From: Streptomyces sp. SCUT-3
GTDB lineage: Bacteria > Actinomycetota > Actinomycetes > Streptomycetales > Streptomycetaceae
Assembly (NCBI RefSeq): GCF_014083985.1
Contig: NZ_CP046907.1
Location: forward strand, 5,590,501-5,654,500
Direction of reading: 5' to 3'
Length of the DNA: 64,000 nucleotides
In this document: positions 8,026 to 15,509 of the stretch, one piece after another
Layout: the number at the start of each line of letters is the position of its first letter
How positions within the stretch are numbered: the first letter of the stretch is position 1
The notes under the pieces: generated by a model
Told to the model about the DNA's origin: nothing
Databases searched by the model: none
The model's input: only the letters and a program-made list of their open reading frames with translations
Program-made: the position numbers and the translations under genes

Positions 8026-8337
8026 TCACCGCCCGGCCGCGCGGCCCCCCAGGTAGTACACGGCGAAGGCCCGGCGGATCACCGGCTGCGCCATGCTCCG
8101 CACCCGCACCCCGCCGCTGGTCGTGCCGCGCTCGGTGCCCGCGCGGGCGTGCCCGTGCACGACGAGGTCGGCGCCGACCGCCGCCCCGGCCGCCGCCCCG
8201 GCCGCCGTCGCCCCGCCCTCCAGCATCTCCACGCCCGCGTCGGCGAGGACGGAGGCGACCTCCTGCGGCCGCTCGTCGTGGTAGTCGTGATTGCCCAGTG
8301 CCGCGGCCACCGGCACCGCGGCCCGGCGGCCCGGCAT
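8026..8337 (-). pseudogene. Decayed metallophosphoesterase remnant
   Basis: The 103-codon frame keeps only two separated pieces of a calcineurin-like phosphoesterase. One is the GNHDYH metal motif followed by VASVLADAGVEMLEGG. The other is the C-terminal block VVHGHARAGTERGTT with AQPVIRRAFAVYYLGG. In intact actinomycete homologues, as I recall them, more than 100 residues separate these motifs, and 50-60 residues precede the first. Here they are joined by an Ala-rich linker (ATAAGAAAGAAVGAD). Both the N-terminus and the middle are therefore missing, and catalysis is unlikely. No ribosome binding site is evident. Confidence 0.7.
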
Positions 8338-8506
8338 TCCGGCGTTCCGAAAAAATCACGCAATTCACCCGTACCATCCCGGGTCGGGCCGACGCGGGCC
8401 GCCTCCGGTGCCCGGCCGCCCGGCCGTCCGCCCGCGCCGTCCACCCGTCGGGACGTCGCACGGCCAGGTACCTGAAAGGGGCACCGAGCCTGTAGGTTCT
8501 TGCGTC

Positions 8507-8965
8507 GTGGAGGAGCTGGACCGGCAGATCGTGGAATTGCTCGTCAGGGACGGGCGCATGAGCTACACCGACCTGGGCAGGGCCACCGGCCTGTCCACCT
8601 CGGCGGTGCACCAGCGCGTGCGGCGCCTGGAGCAGCGCGGCGTCATCCGCGGCTACGCCGCCGTGGTTGACCCCGAGGCGGTGGGCCTGCCGATGACCGC
8701 GTTCATCTCGGTCAAGCCCTTCGACCCCGGCGCACCGGACGACGTGCCCGAGCGCCTGGCCGACATCGCGGAGATCGAGGCCTGCCACAGCGTGGCCGGC
8801 GACGAGAGCTACATCCTCAAGGTGCGCGTCGCCCGCCCGGGGGACCTGGAGCACCTGCTCGCCCGCATCCGCAGCCAGGCCGGGGTGTCCACCCGCACCA
8901 CCGTGGTGCTCTCCACCCCCTACGAGGCGCGCCCGCCCCGCCTCCACCCCGACACCGCCGGCTGA
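8507..8965 (+). CDS. Lrp/AsnC family transcriptional regulator
   Basis: The 152-aa protein has an N-terminal AsnC-type helix-turn-helix (LDRQIVELLVRDGRMSYTDL, LSTSAVHQRVRRLEQRGVI) and a C-terminal RAM/AsnC ligand domain ending in TTVVLSTPYEARPP. These regulators assemble as octamers and usually sense amino acids. A TAGGTT -10-like element at 8493-8498 is 9 nt from the GTG and no Shine-Dalgarno sequence is visible, so the mRNA may be leaderless. The neighbouring amidohydrolase gene on the same strand is a possible target, but that is inference. Confidence 0.88.
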   Translation: MEELDRQIVELLVRDGRMSYTDLGRATGLSTSAVHQRVRRLEQRGVIRGYAAVVDPEAVGLPMTAFISVKPFDPGAPDDVPERLADIAEIEACHSVAGDESYILKVRVARPGDLEHLLARIRSQAGVSTRTTVVLSTPYEARPPRLHPDTAG

Positions 8966-8995
8966 CCTCCACCCCTGCACCGCCGGCTGACCTCC
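8953..8995 (+). repeat. Two-copy 18-bp direct repeat across the Lrp stop codon
   Basis: An identical 18-bp sequence occurs at 8953-8970 and 8978-8995. The first copy contains the stop codon of the Lrp gene. It looks like a small local duplication. Confidence 0.5.
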
Positions 8996-9106
8996 GCCCC
9001 CGGCCGCCCCGTCCTCCTCCGCCCGGCCCTCCGCCGCGAGCCGGATCCGCCGCGCCGCGCCCACCCCGGGCGCGGCCGCGGGCCGGGCAGAGGCCAGACT
9101 GGTGCC

Positions 9107-10738
9107 ATGAGCGATCACCACGGAACCGTGCTGCTGCGCGGCGGCACCGTCTACAGCCCCGCCGACCCCTTCGCCACCGCGATGATCGTGCAGGACGGCA
9201 CCGTCGCATGGATCGGTTCCGAGGGCGCGGCCGACGGATTCGCGGACGGGGTCGACCGGGTCGTCCACCTCGAGGGGGCGCTCGTCACCCCCGCGTTCAC
9301 CGACGCGCACGTGCACACCACCGCCACCGGCCTCGCCCTGACCGGGCTCGACCTGGCGGGCGCGGCCTCCCTGGCGGACGCCCTCGCCCGCGTCGCCGAG
9401 TACGCCGCCGCCCACCCCGGTGACGACGTCGTGCTCGGCCACGGCTGGGACGCCGCCCGCTGGCCGGAGAACCGCCCGCCCTCCCGCGCCGAGCTGGACG
9501 CCGCCACCGGCGGCCGTCCCCTCTACCTCACCCGTGTCGACGTGCACTCGGCCGTGGTCACCACCGCCCTGCTGGACCGCGTCCCCGGCGTCGCCTCCCT
9601 CCCCGGCTTCGACCCCGCCGGGCCGCTCACCCGGGACGCCCACCACGCGGTGCGCCGCGCCGCCCAGGCCGCGGTCGGCCCCGGCCAGCGCCGGGACGCC
9701 CAGCGGGCCGCGCTGCGCCGGGCCGCCTCCCTGGGCATCGGGACCGTGCACGAGTGCGCCGGCCCCGACATCTCCTCCGAGGACGACCTGACCGGCCTGC
9801 TGCGCCTGGCCGCCGAAGAGCCCGGCCCCCGGGTCTTCGGCTACTGGGCCGAGGCGGTCCGGCCGGGAGGGGAGGAGGTGCTGCAGCGGGTCCGCGACCT
9901 CGGCGCGGTCGGCGCGGCCGGGGACCTCTTCGTCGACGGCTCCCTGGGATCCCACACCGCCTGCCTGCGCACCCCCTACGCCGACGCCGGCACCACCGGC
10001 GTGCTCCACCTGGACGCCGGACAGGTCGCCGACCACGTCGCCGCCTGCACCGAAGCCGGACTCCAGGCCGGCTTCCACGCCATCGGCGACGCGGCGCTGG
10101 ACACCGTGGTGGCCGGAGTGCGGGCCGCGGCCGAGCGGGTCGGCCTCGCCCGGATCCGGGCCGCCCGCCACCGCGTCGAGCACGCCGAGATGCTGGACGC
10201 GGACGCCGTCGCGGCCTTCGCCGACCTGGGGCTGACCGCCTCCGTCCAGCCGGCCTTCGACGCCGCCTGGGGCGGCGAGGAGGGCATGTACGCGGCGCGC
10301 CTGGGCAACGAGCGCGCCCGCGCCCTCAACCCGTTCGCGGCCCTGCTGCGCGCCGGGGTCCCCCTCGCCCTGGGGTCGGACGCCCCCGTCACCCCCCTCG
10401 ACCCGTGGGGCACCGTCCGCGCGGCGGCCTTCCACCGCACCGCGGAGCACCGCGTCTCCGTGCGCGCCGCCTTCACCGCGCACACCCGCGGCGGCTGGCG
10501 GGCGCTCGGACGCGACGAGGCCGGCGTCCTGGTGCCCGGGGCCCCCGCGGACTACGCGCTGTGGAACACGGCCGGCGACCTCGTCGTCCAGACCCCCGAC
10601 GACCGCATCGCCAACTGGTCCACCGACCCGCGCTCGGGCACCCCCGGCCTGCCCGACCTGTCGCCGGGCACCGAACTGCCGCGCTGCGTCAGGACGGTGG
10701 TCGGCGGCCGCACCGTCTTCGCCTCCACGGACGAGTGA
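9107..10738 (+). CDS. Amidohydrolase, YtcJ-like
   Basis: The 543-aa metal-dependent hydrolase begins with a composite beta-sandwich strand region (VLLRGGTVYSP) and the metal-binding motif FTDAHVHTT at the start of the TIM barrel. Later motifs include FHAIGDAALDTVV, HRVEHAEML and the barrel Asp in ALGSDAPVTP. This arrangement matches the YtcJ/metal-dependent amidase group of the amidohydrolase superfamily. The reaction is presumably C-N bond hydrolysis on an unknown substrate. A CAGACT -10-like element 7 nt before the ATG and no Shine-Dalgarno sequence suggest a leaderless transcript. It lies upstream of the lnt-ppm1 block. Confidence 0.85.
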   Translation: MSDHHGTVLLRGGTVYSPADPFATAMIVQDGTVAWIGSEGAADGFADGVDRVVHLEGALVTPAFTDAHVHTTATGLALTGLDLAGAASLADALARVAEYAAAHPGDDVVLGHGWDAARWPENRPPSRAELDAATGGRPLYLTRVDVHSAVVTTALLDRVPGVASLPGFDPAGPLTRDAHHAVRRAAQAAVGPGQRRDAQRAALRRAASLGIGTVHECAGPDISSEDDLTGLLRLAAEEPGPRVFGYWAEAVRPGGEEVLQRVRDLGAVGAAGDLFVDGSLGSHTACLRTPYADAGTTGVLHLDAGQVADHVAACTEAGLQAGFHAIGDAALDTVVAGVRAAAERVGLARIRAARHRVEHAEMLDADAVAAFADLGLTASVQPAFDAAWGGEEGMYAARLGNERARALNPFAALLRAGVPLALGSDAPVTPLDPWGTVRAAAFHRTAEHRVSVRAAFTAHTRGGWRALGRDEAGVLVPGAPADYALWNTAGDLVVQTPDDRIANWSTDPRSGTPGLPDLSPGTELPRCVRTVVGGRTVFASTDE

Positions 10739-10848
10739 CGCGGGATCGCGCCGTACCCCGGAACGACGACGGGCGGGGTGCTTCGTCCGCCTTCCCGCGC
10801 CCCGCGCTGACCTGCTGTTTCTCCGCATCCCCGCAGATGGGGCCCAGG

Positions 10849-10879
10849 TTGACAGACCGCGGGCGGATACCAGTAGGTT
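10849..10879 (+). promoter_or_regulatory. Candidate housekeeping promoter upstream of the lnt leader
   Basis: TTGACA at 10849-10854 matches the -35 consensus exactly, and TAGGTT at 10874-10879 is a good actinomycete -10. The 19-bp spacer is one or two bases long. There is no gene directly downstream. Confidence 0.5.
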
Positions 10880-10948
10880 CGGGGGCGTCCACCACAGGAC
10901 GTCCGACCGGGGAACCCCGACGCGACCCGTGACCGCCTCTGGGCCACG

Positions 10949-10974
10949 GGCGGTGCTTCCGAGGAAGCACCGCC
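10949..10974 (+). terminator. Hairpin about 65-90 nt after the promoter candidate
   Basis: Twelve-base arms at 10949-10960 and 10963-10974 are perfectly complementary around GA. The hairpin may act as a terminator or attenuator in the lnt leader, or be the 3' end of a small RNA. No U-tract follows. Confidence 0.45.
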
Positions 10975-11330
10975 ACCGGCAACCAGGTCCAGCGGGCAGG
11001 CCGGGAGCGCGGCCCGCCGCCAGGCGTTCCGGCCGGTCGGCAGGTGCGACCCGGGTGGGGTCCGGACGCTCAGTAGACAACGGCTCTCGGTCGACCCGCA
11101 GCCGGCGGGTCCCAGGTCGGCCCGAAGGGCGTCCGGGCCCGCACCCGCAGCCTCCCCACGCGGCAGGCCCCGGGCACCACGGCCCCCGGGCCCCGCCCCG
11201 CGGCCCCACGGACCAGCAGCCCCACGGAGCCCGGGTGCAGCCGCTCCGCACGGGACCTCCCCGCCGGGGCCCGCCCCGTCCTCGCCCCCGTCCCCGCCCG
11301 CGCCGGGCACCCCGGACGATGTACCGTCAC

Positions 11331-11424
11331 CTCACCGACTCACCGACTCACCGACTCACCGACTCACCGACTCACCGACTCACCGACTCACCGACTCACC
11401 GACTCACCGACTCACCGACTCACC
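11331..11424 (+). repeat. 8-bp tandem repeat, about 11.75 copies
   Basis: Eleven exact copies of CTCACCGA run from 11331 to 11418, followed by six matching bases. The array ends 23 bp before the lnt start codon and about 13 bp before its ribosome binding site. The perfection of the copies suggests recent slipped-strand expansion. Confidence 0.95.
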
Positions 11425-11447
11425 ACCGCACCACCTGCAGGAAGGCC

Positions 11448-13274
11448 GTGACCGTGCACGCGCGCTCCGCCGACGCCGCCGCGCCCGCCGCGGCGGCCCC
11501 CGGCCCGGACCGGAAACCGGATCCGGCTTCCGCCCCGCCCCGGACGACAGCAGAGGCCACCGGCGGCACCCCCGCGCCCGGCGCCCCGGCGGAACGCCCC
11601 GGACGGCTCCGCCGGGCGGGGGCGTCCGTGCGGCGCAGCGCCCCGCGCACCGCCGTCGCCGCCGCGGCCGGCGTGGCCCTGGCCCTCGCCTTCCCGCCCT
11701 ACGACCTGTGGCCGCTGTCCCTGCTCGCGGTGGCGGCCCTGGCCCTGCTCGCCCGCGGACGCACCGCCCGGCAGGGCGCCTGGCTCGGCTTCGCCCTGGG
11801 CCTGCCGTTCTTCGCCGTCCTGCTGGTGTGGCTGCGCGTCATCGGATTCGACGCGGTGATCGGCCTGGCGGTGGTCGAGGCCCTGTTCTTCGTGCCGATG
11901 GGGGCCGGCCTGGCCGTCACCTCCCGGCTGCCCGCCGCGCCCCTGTGGGGGGCCTGCCTGTGGGTGGCCCAGGAGTGGGCGCGCGACCGGCTGCCCTTCG
12001 GGGGGTTCCCCTGGGGGCGCCTGGCCTTCGCCAACACCGCCACCCCCTTCACCCCGCTGGCCGCCCTCGGCGGCGCGCCCCTGGTCACCTTCGCCGTGGC
12101 CCTGACCGGAGGACTGGCCGCCGCCGCGGCGGCCGCGCTGTGGTCCCTGCGCCGCCGCGCCGCGTCCGGGGAGCGGGCCGACGGCCCGGCCGCCGGGAAG
12201 GCCGGGGACGGCGAGCCCGCAGGGACGGCCGCCGGCGAGCCCGCAGGGGCGGCGGCCGGGGCACGCCCGCGCCGTCCCGCCCCCGCGGCGGCAGTCGCCG
12301 GAGCCGCAGCACTGGCCGTGGCCGTCACCTGCGCCGGATACGCGGTGCCGGTGCCCACCGCGGCCGACGACACCGTGTCCGTCGCCGTCGTCCAGGGGAA
12401 CGTCCAGCAGCCCGGCATGGACTTCCTCGGCCGGCCCATGCTGATCCTCAACAACCACGTCGAGGCCACCCTCGGCCTGGCCGAGGACGTCGAGGCCGGC
12501 CGTCTCGAGCGCCCCGACCTGGTGATCTGGCCGGAGAACTCCTCCGACCTGGACCCCACCGCCGTCCCCGAGGCCCGCGCCGCGATCGACCGGGCCGCCC
12601 GGGCGGTCGGCGCGCCGATCCTGGTCGGGGCCCTGGTCGACGGCCCGGACGAGCACCACGTGCAGAACAACGGCATCGTGTGGGACCCCGCCACCGGCCC
12701 CGGCGCCTCCTACACCAAGCAGCACCCGGTGCCGTTCGGCGAGTACGTGCCCTACCGCGAGGCGCTCAGCAAGGTGATCACCCGGCTCGAGCGGGTCCCC
12801 CGCGACTTCTGGCCGGGCGAGGACACCGGCGTCCTTCAGGTCGGCCCCGCACGCCTGGGCGACGTCATCTGCTTCGAGGTCGCCTACGACGGCATCGTCC
12901 GCGACACCGTCAACGACGGTGCCCGCGCGGTGGTCGTGCAGACCAACAACGCCACCTACGGCAACACCGGGCAGCCCGAGCAGCAGCTGGCCATGTCCCG
13001 GCTGCGGGCCGTCGAGCACGGCCGGGCGTTCGTCACCGCCGCGACCAGCGGGATCAGCGCGGTCGTCTCCCCGGACGGGCGGGTGCTGCAGCGCACCGAG
13101 GAGTTCACCCAGGACGTGCTCACCGCGGACCTCCCCCTGCGGGACGCGCGGACGGTCGCCGACCGAGTCGGCGCACTTCCGGAGTGGACCCTCGCTATCG
13201 TGGGCCTCCTCGCCTGGGGGACGGGGAGCGTCCTCGCCCGCCCGGGCCGACGCGACCAGAAGGGGCAGCAGTGA
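11448..13274 (+). CDS. lnt: Apolipoprotein N-acyltransferase
   Basis: The 608-aa membrane protein has about 70 low-complexity N-terminal residues, then a multi-pass membrane domain from AAGVALALAFPPYDLWPLSLL to about residue 300, then a nitrilase-fold domain. The catalytic Glu363 (DLVIWPENSSD), Lys424 (YTKQHPVPFGEYVPYR) and Cys475 (GDVICFEVAYD) are all present. Lnt transfers the third acyl chain to the N-terminal Cys of lipoproteins. I chose the GTG at 11448 because AGGAAGG lies 4 nt upstream. Longer readings would translate the 8-bp repeat. The stop overlaps the ppm1 start by 4 bp, so the two are translationally coupled, a linkage known in actinobacteria. Confidence 0.93.
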   Translation: MTVHARSADAAAPAAAAPGPDRKPDPASAPPRTTAEATGGTPAPGAPAERPGRLRRAGASVRRSAPRTAVAAAAGVALALAFPPYDLWPLSLLAVAALALLARGRTARQGAWLGFALGLPFFAVLLVWLRVIGFDAVIGLAVVEALFFVPMGAGLAVTSRLPAAPLWGACLWVAQEWARDRLPFGGFPWGRLAFANTATPFTPLAALGGAPLVTFAVALTGGLAAAAAAALWSLRRRAASGERADGPAAGKAGDGEPAGTAAGEPAGAAAGARPRRPAPAAAVAGAAALAVAVTCAGYAVPVPTAADDTVSVAVVQGNVQQPGMDFLGRPMLILNNHVEATLGLAEDVEAGRLERPDLVIWPENSSDLDPTAVPEARAAIDRAARAVGAPILVGALVDGPDEHHVQNNGIVWDPATGPGASYTKQHPVPFGEYVPYREALSKVITRLERVPRDFWPGEDTGVLQVGPARLGDVICFEVAYDGIVRDTVNDGARAVVVQTNNATYGNTGQPEQQLAMSRLRAVEHGRAFVTAATSGISAVVSPDGRVLQRTEEFTQDVLTADLPLRDARTVADRVGALPEWTLAIVGLLAWGTGSVLARPGRRDQKGQQ

Positions 13275-14041
13275 ACGACGGCGGCGGGCAGCGGCGGTTC
13301 GGTCCGCTCGGCACGGTCCTGGTGATCGTCCCCACCTACAACGAGGCCGAGAACATCGAGGCGGTCGTCGCACGGGTGCGTGCCGCGGTCCCCGAGGCGC
13401 ACGTCCTCGTCGCCGACGACAACAGCCCCGACGGCACCGGCAAGATCGCCGACGAACTGGCGGCCGCGGACCCGCAGGTGTCGGTCCTGCACCGCCGCGG
13501 CAAGGAGGGCCTGGGCGCCGCCTACCTCGCCGGGTTCGCCTGGGGCGCCGAGCGCGGCTTCGGCGTGCTGGTGGAGATGGACGCGGACGGCTCCCACCAG
13601 CCCGAGGAGCTACCCCGGCTGCTGACCGCCCTCAAGGGCGCCGACGTGGTCCTGGGCTCGCGCTGGGTCCCCGGCGGCCGGATCGTCAACTGGCCGCGCT
13701 CCCGCGAGTTCCTCTCCCGCGGGGGCAGCACCTACTCCCGCCTGCTGCTGGACGTGCCGATCCGGGACGTCACCGGGGGCTTCCGGGCCTTCCGGGCGGA
13801 GGCGCTGAAAGAACTGGGCCTGCGGGACGTCGCCAGCCAGGGCTACTGCTTCCAGGTCGACCTGGCCCGGCGCGCGGTGCGGGCGGGCCTGCGGGTGGTC
13901 GAGGTGCCGATCACCTTCGTCGAGCGCGAGCGCGGGGACAGCAAGATGAGCCGGGACATCGTCGTCGAGGCGCTGTGGCGGGTGACCGCCTGGGGCGTGG
14001 CCGGCCGGGTGGGCTCCATCCTGGGCCGCCGCGGCCGCTGA
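13271..14041 (+). CDS. ppm1: Polyprenol monophosphomannose synthase
   Basis: The 256-aa GT-A glycosyltransferase (family 2) shows VIVPTYNEAENIEAVV, LVADDNSPDGTG, the metal-binding DxD region in VEMDADGSHQPEE, and FVERERGDSKMS near the end. This is the DPM1/Ppm1 pattern: GDP-mannose plus polyprenyl phosphate gives polyprenyl-phosphomannose for O-mannosylation and cell-envelope mannans. The GTG start overlaps the lnt stop (GTGA), with AGGGG upstream. In mycobacteria the Lnt-like and Ppm1 functions are fused in one protein; here they are separate but coupled. Confidence 0.93.
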   Translation: MNDGGGQRRFGPLGTVLVIVPTYNEAENIEAVVARVRAAVPEAHVLVADDNSPDGTGKIADELAAADPQVSVLHRRGKEGLGAAYLAGFAWGAERGFGVLVEMDADGSHQPEELPRLLTALKGADVVLGSRWVPGGRIVNWPRSREFLSRGGSTYSRLLLDVPIRDVTGGFRAFRAEALKELGLRDVASQGYCFQVDLARRAVRAGLRVVEVPITFVERERGDSKMSRDIVVEALWRVTAWGVAGRVGSILGRRGR

Positions 14042-14131
14042 CCGGACGGTGCCCCGCCCCGGACAGGCCCCCGCCCCGGCTCCGGACAGGCCCCCGCCGG
14101 GCCCGCCGGCCGTCGGGGCACAATGGGGCGT

Positions 14132-14722
14132 ATGACGAACGGCCTGCCGCACGCGAACGGCTCCAGGACCCGCCGCTTCCGCCCCCGGGCACGCACCGTG
14201 GTGCCACTGGCCCTGGCGGCCTGGGCCGTCCTGGAGATCTGGCTGCTGGCGACGGTGGCGGGGGAGTTCGGCGCCCTGGCCGTGGTGCTGCTGCTGGGAG
14301 CCGGGTTGGTCGGGGGCGCCGCGGCGGTCAAGCGGGCGGGCCTGCGGGCCTGGCGCAACCTGGTGGATTCGGTGCAGCGCGGCGAGCCCCCGGCCGAGGG
14401 CTCCGGAGCCGGGGCGGCGATGCTCGGCGGCCTGCTGCTCATGGTGCCGGGACTGCTCTCCGACGCCGTCGGCCTGCTGCTGCTCTTCCCGCCCACCCGG
14501 GCGCCGCTGCGCCGGGCCGCGGAGCGGGTCCTGGCCGGGCGGCGCACGGCCGCGCCCGGCTCGTTCGGCGACGCCTTCCGGCAGGCCCGGTCGGTGAACG
14601 AGCAGATGCGCATCCACCGGCCCGGCGGCAAGGTCGTCCCCGGCGAGGTGGTCCGCGAGGACGGCGGACGGGCACCGGGCGGGGGACGCGAGGACGCCCC
14701 GCGCCCGCCCCTCACCCCCTGA
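14132..14722 (+). CDS. fxsA: FxsA family membrane protein
   Basis: The 196-aa protein matches FxsA. Its first membrane segment is VVPLALAAWAVLEIWLLATV, then ALAVVLLLGAGLVGGAAAVK, the conserved helix RAWRNLVDSVQRGEPPAEG, and a third hydrophobic segment GGLLLMVPGLLSDAVGLLLL. The C-terminal 70 residues are polar. FxsA is a cytoplasmic-membrane protein known in E. coli for blocking phage T7 exclusion by F; its normal role is unclear. A CACAAT -10-like element 7 nt before the ATG at 14132 and no Shine-Dalgarno sequence suggest leaderless translation, which is why I prefer this ATG to the one 9 nt upstream. Confidence 0.87.
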   Translation: MTNGLPHANGSRTRRFRPRARTVVPLALAAWAVLEIWLLATVAGEFGALAVVLLLGAGLVGGAAAVKRAGLRAWRNLVDSVQRGEPPAEGSGAGAAMLGGLLLMVPGLLSDAVGLLLLFPPTRAPLRRAAERVLAGRRTAAPGSFGDAFRQARSVNEQMRIHRPGGKVVPGEVVREDGGRAPGGGREDAPRPPLTP

Positions 14723-14729
14723 GCGTCCT

Positions 14730-14768
14730 CACCCCCGGGTGTCCGGAGCCCCTGGGCATCCGGGGGTG
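14730..14768. terminator. Terminator between fxsA and rbpA
   Basis: Fifteen-base arms (14730-14744 and 14754-14768) pair throughout with two G-U wobbles around a 9-nt loop. The hairpin lies between convergent genes. Confidence 0.75.
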
Positions 14769-14878
14769 GGCACGCGAAAACGGCACGCGAAAACCCGGGC
14801 CGCGGCGCAGGGGGGACGGCGTCGCGACCCGGGGAATACGGCGGGTCCCGCCCGGTGGGCGGGGGTTCCCGGCGCCCC

Positions 14879-15253
14879 TCAGGCGCTCTTGCGGTTGTCT
14901 CGCGGGTGCACCGCCAGGTTCATGGCCCCGGAGCGCAGGACGGCCAGCCGCTCGGCCAGCACCTCCTCCAGCTCCTCGCGGGTGCGTCGCTCCATGAGCA
15001 TGTCCCAGTGCGTACGGGCGGGCTTGGTCTTCTTCTCCTCCGGGCCGTTGCCGTCCACCAGGAGTGCGACGGCACCGCAGGCGCGGCACTCCCACTCCGG
15101 CGGAACCTCGGCCTCAACAGAGAACGGCATCTCGAACCGATGTCCGTTCTGGCATGCGTACTCCACCGTCTGGCGGGGTGCCAGATCGATGCCGCGGTCG
15201 GTCTCGTAGCTGGTGGCCCCGAGTCGCGTGCCGCGGAGAGCTCGCTCACTCAT
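14879..15253 (-). CDS. rbpA: RNA polymerase-binding protein RbpA
   Basis: The 124-aa protein is a full-length RbpA. It has the N-terminal segment SERALRGTRLGATSYETDRG, the core domain with EYACQNGHRFEMPFS and the zinc cysteines of WECRACG, a basic linker (EKKTKPARTHWDML) and the sigma-interaction helix RRTREELEEVLAERLAVLR. RbpA binds RNA polymerase and the principal sigma factor and stabilises the open complex. GGGAGG lies 8 nt before the ATG. A perfect SigR promoter lies 60-90 bp upstream, matching the known oxidative-stress induction of rbpA in Streptomyces. Confidence 0.96.
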   Translation of the reverse strand: MSERALRGTRLGATSYETDRGIDLAPRQTVEYACQNGHRFEMPFSVEAEVPPEWECRACGAVALLVDGNGPEEKKTKPARTHWDMLMERRTREELEEVLAERLAVLRSGAMNLAVHPRDNRKSA

Positions 15254-15313
15254 GAATCGTGCCTCCCGGGCTTGTCGCCCACAGGACAGTCGTCGCTGTC
15301 GTCGTCATCCGGT

Positions 15314-15341
15314 CAACGTCCGGTCGGCGGTGAAGATTCCC
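15314..15341 (-). promoter_or_regulatory. SigR (disulfide-stress) promoter of rbpA
   Basis: On the minus strand GGGAAT is followed after exactly 18 nt by GTTG, matching the published SigR consensus. Transcription would start about 50 nt before the rbpA ATG. RbpA is an established SigR target in S. coelicolor. Confidence 0.85.
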
Positions 15342-15509
15342 GTTCCGGGACATGCGTCGCCCGTCGTGCCGCCCCTGTTTGTACCCGTCATCGACCGGTT
15401 TGTCACTTCTGACGACGGATGTCACCCCGTGATTTCACGCCATCGACATGCAGTAACAGTTCATCCGGCCGGGTCAACCGCGTACACTACCGGCCCGCAC
15501 CCGCAACGC

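Larger units (their letters stand above)
10739..11447. other. 709-bp region without a gene before lnt
   Basis: No supported gene lies here; open frames through it are low-complexity shadows. It contains a TTGACA/TAGGTT promoter candidate (10849-10879), a perfect hairpin (10949-10974) and an 8-bp tandem repeat (11331-11424). A transcript starting near 10886 would give lnt a leader of more than 500 nt, or would end at the hairpin as a short RNA. Confidence 0.5.

Noticed and set aside
10929-11447. In-frame N-terminal extension of lnt reading through the 8-bp repeat (LTDSPTHR repeats)
   Set aside because: The extension is low complexity, and a clear ribosome binding site precedes the GTG at 11448, so the repeat is leader rather than protein.
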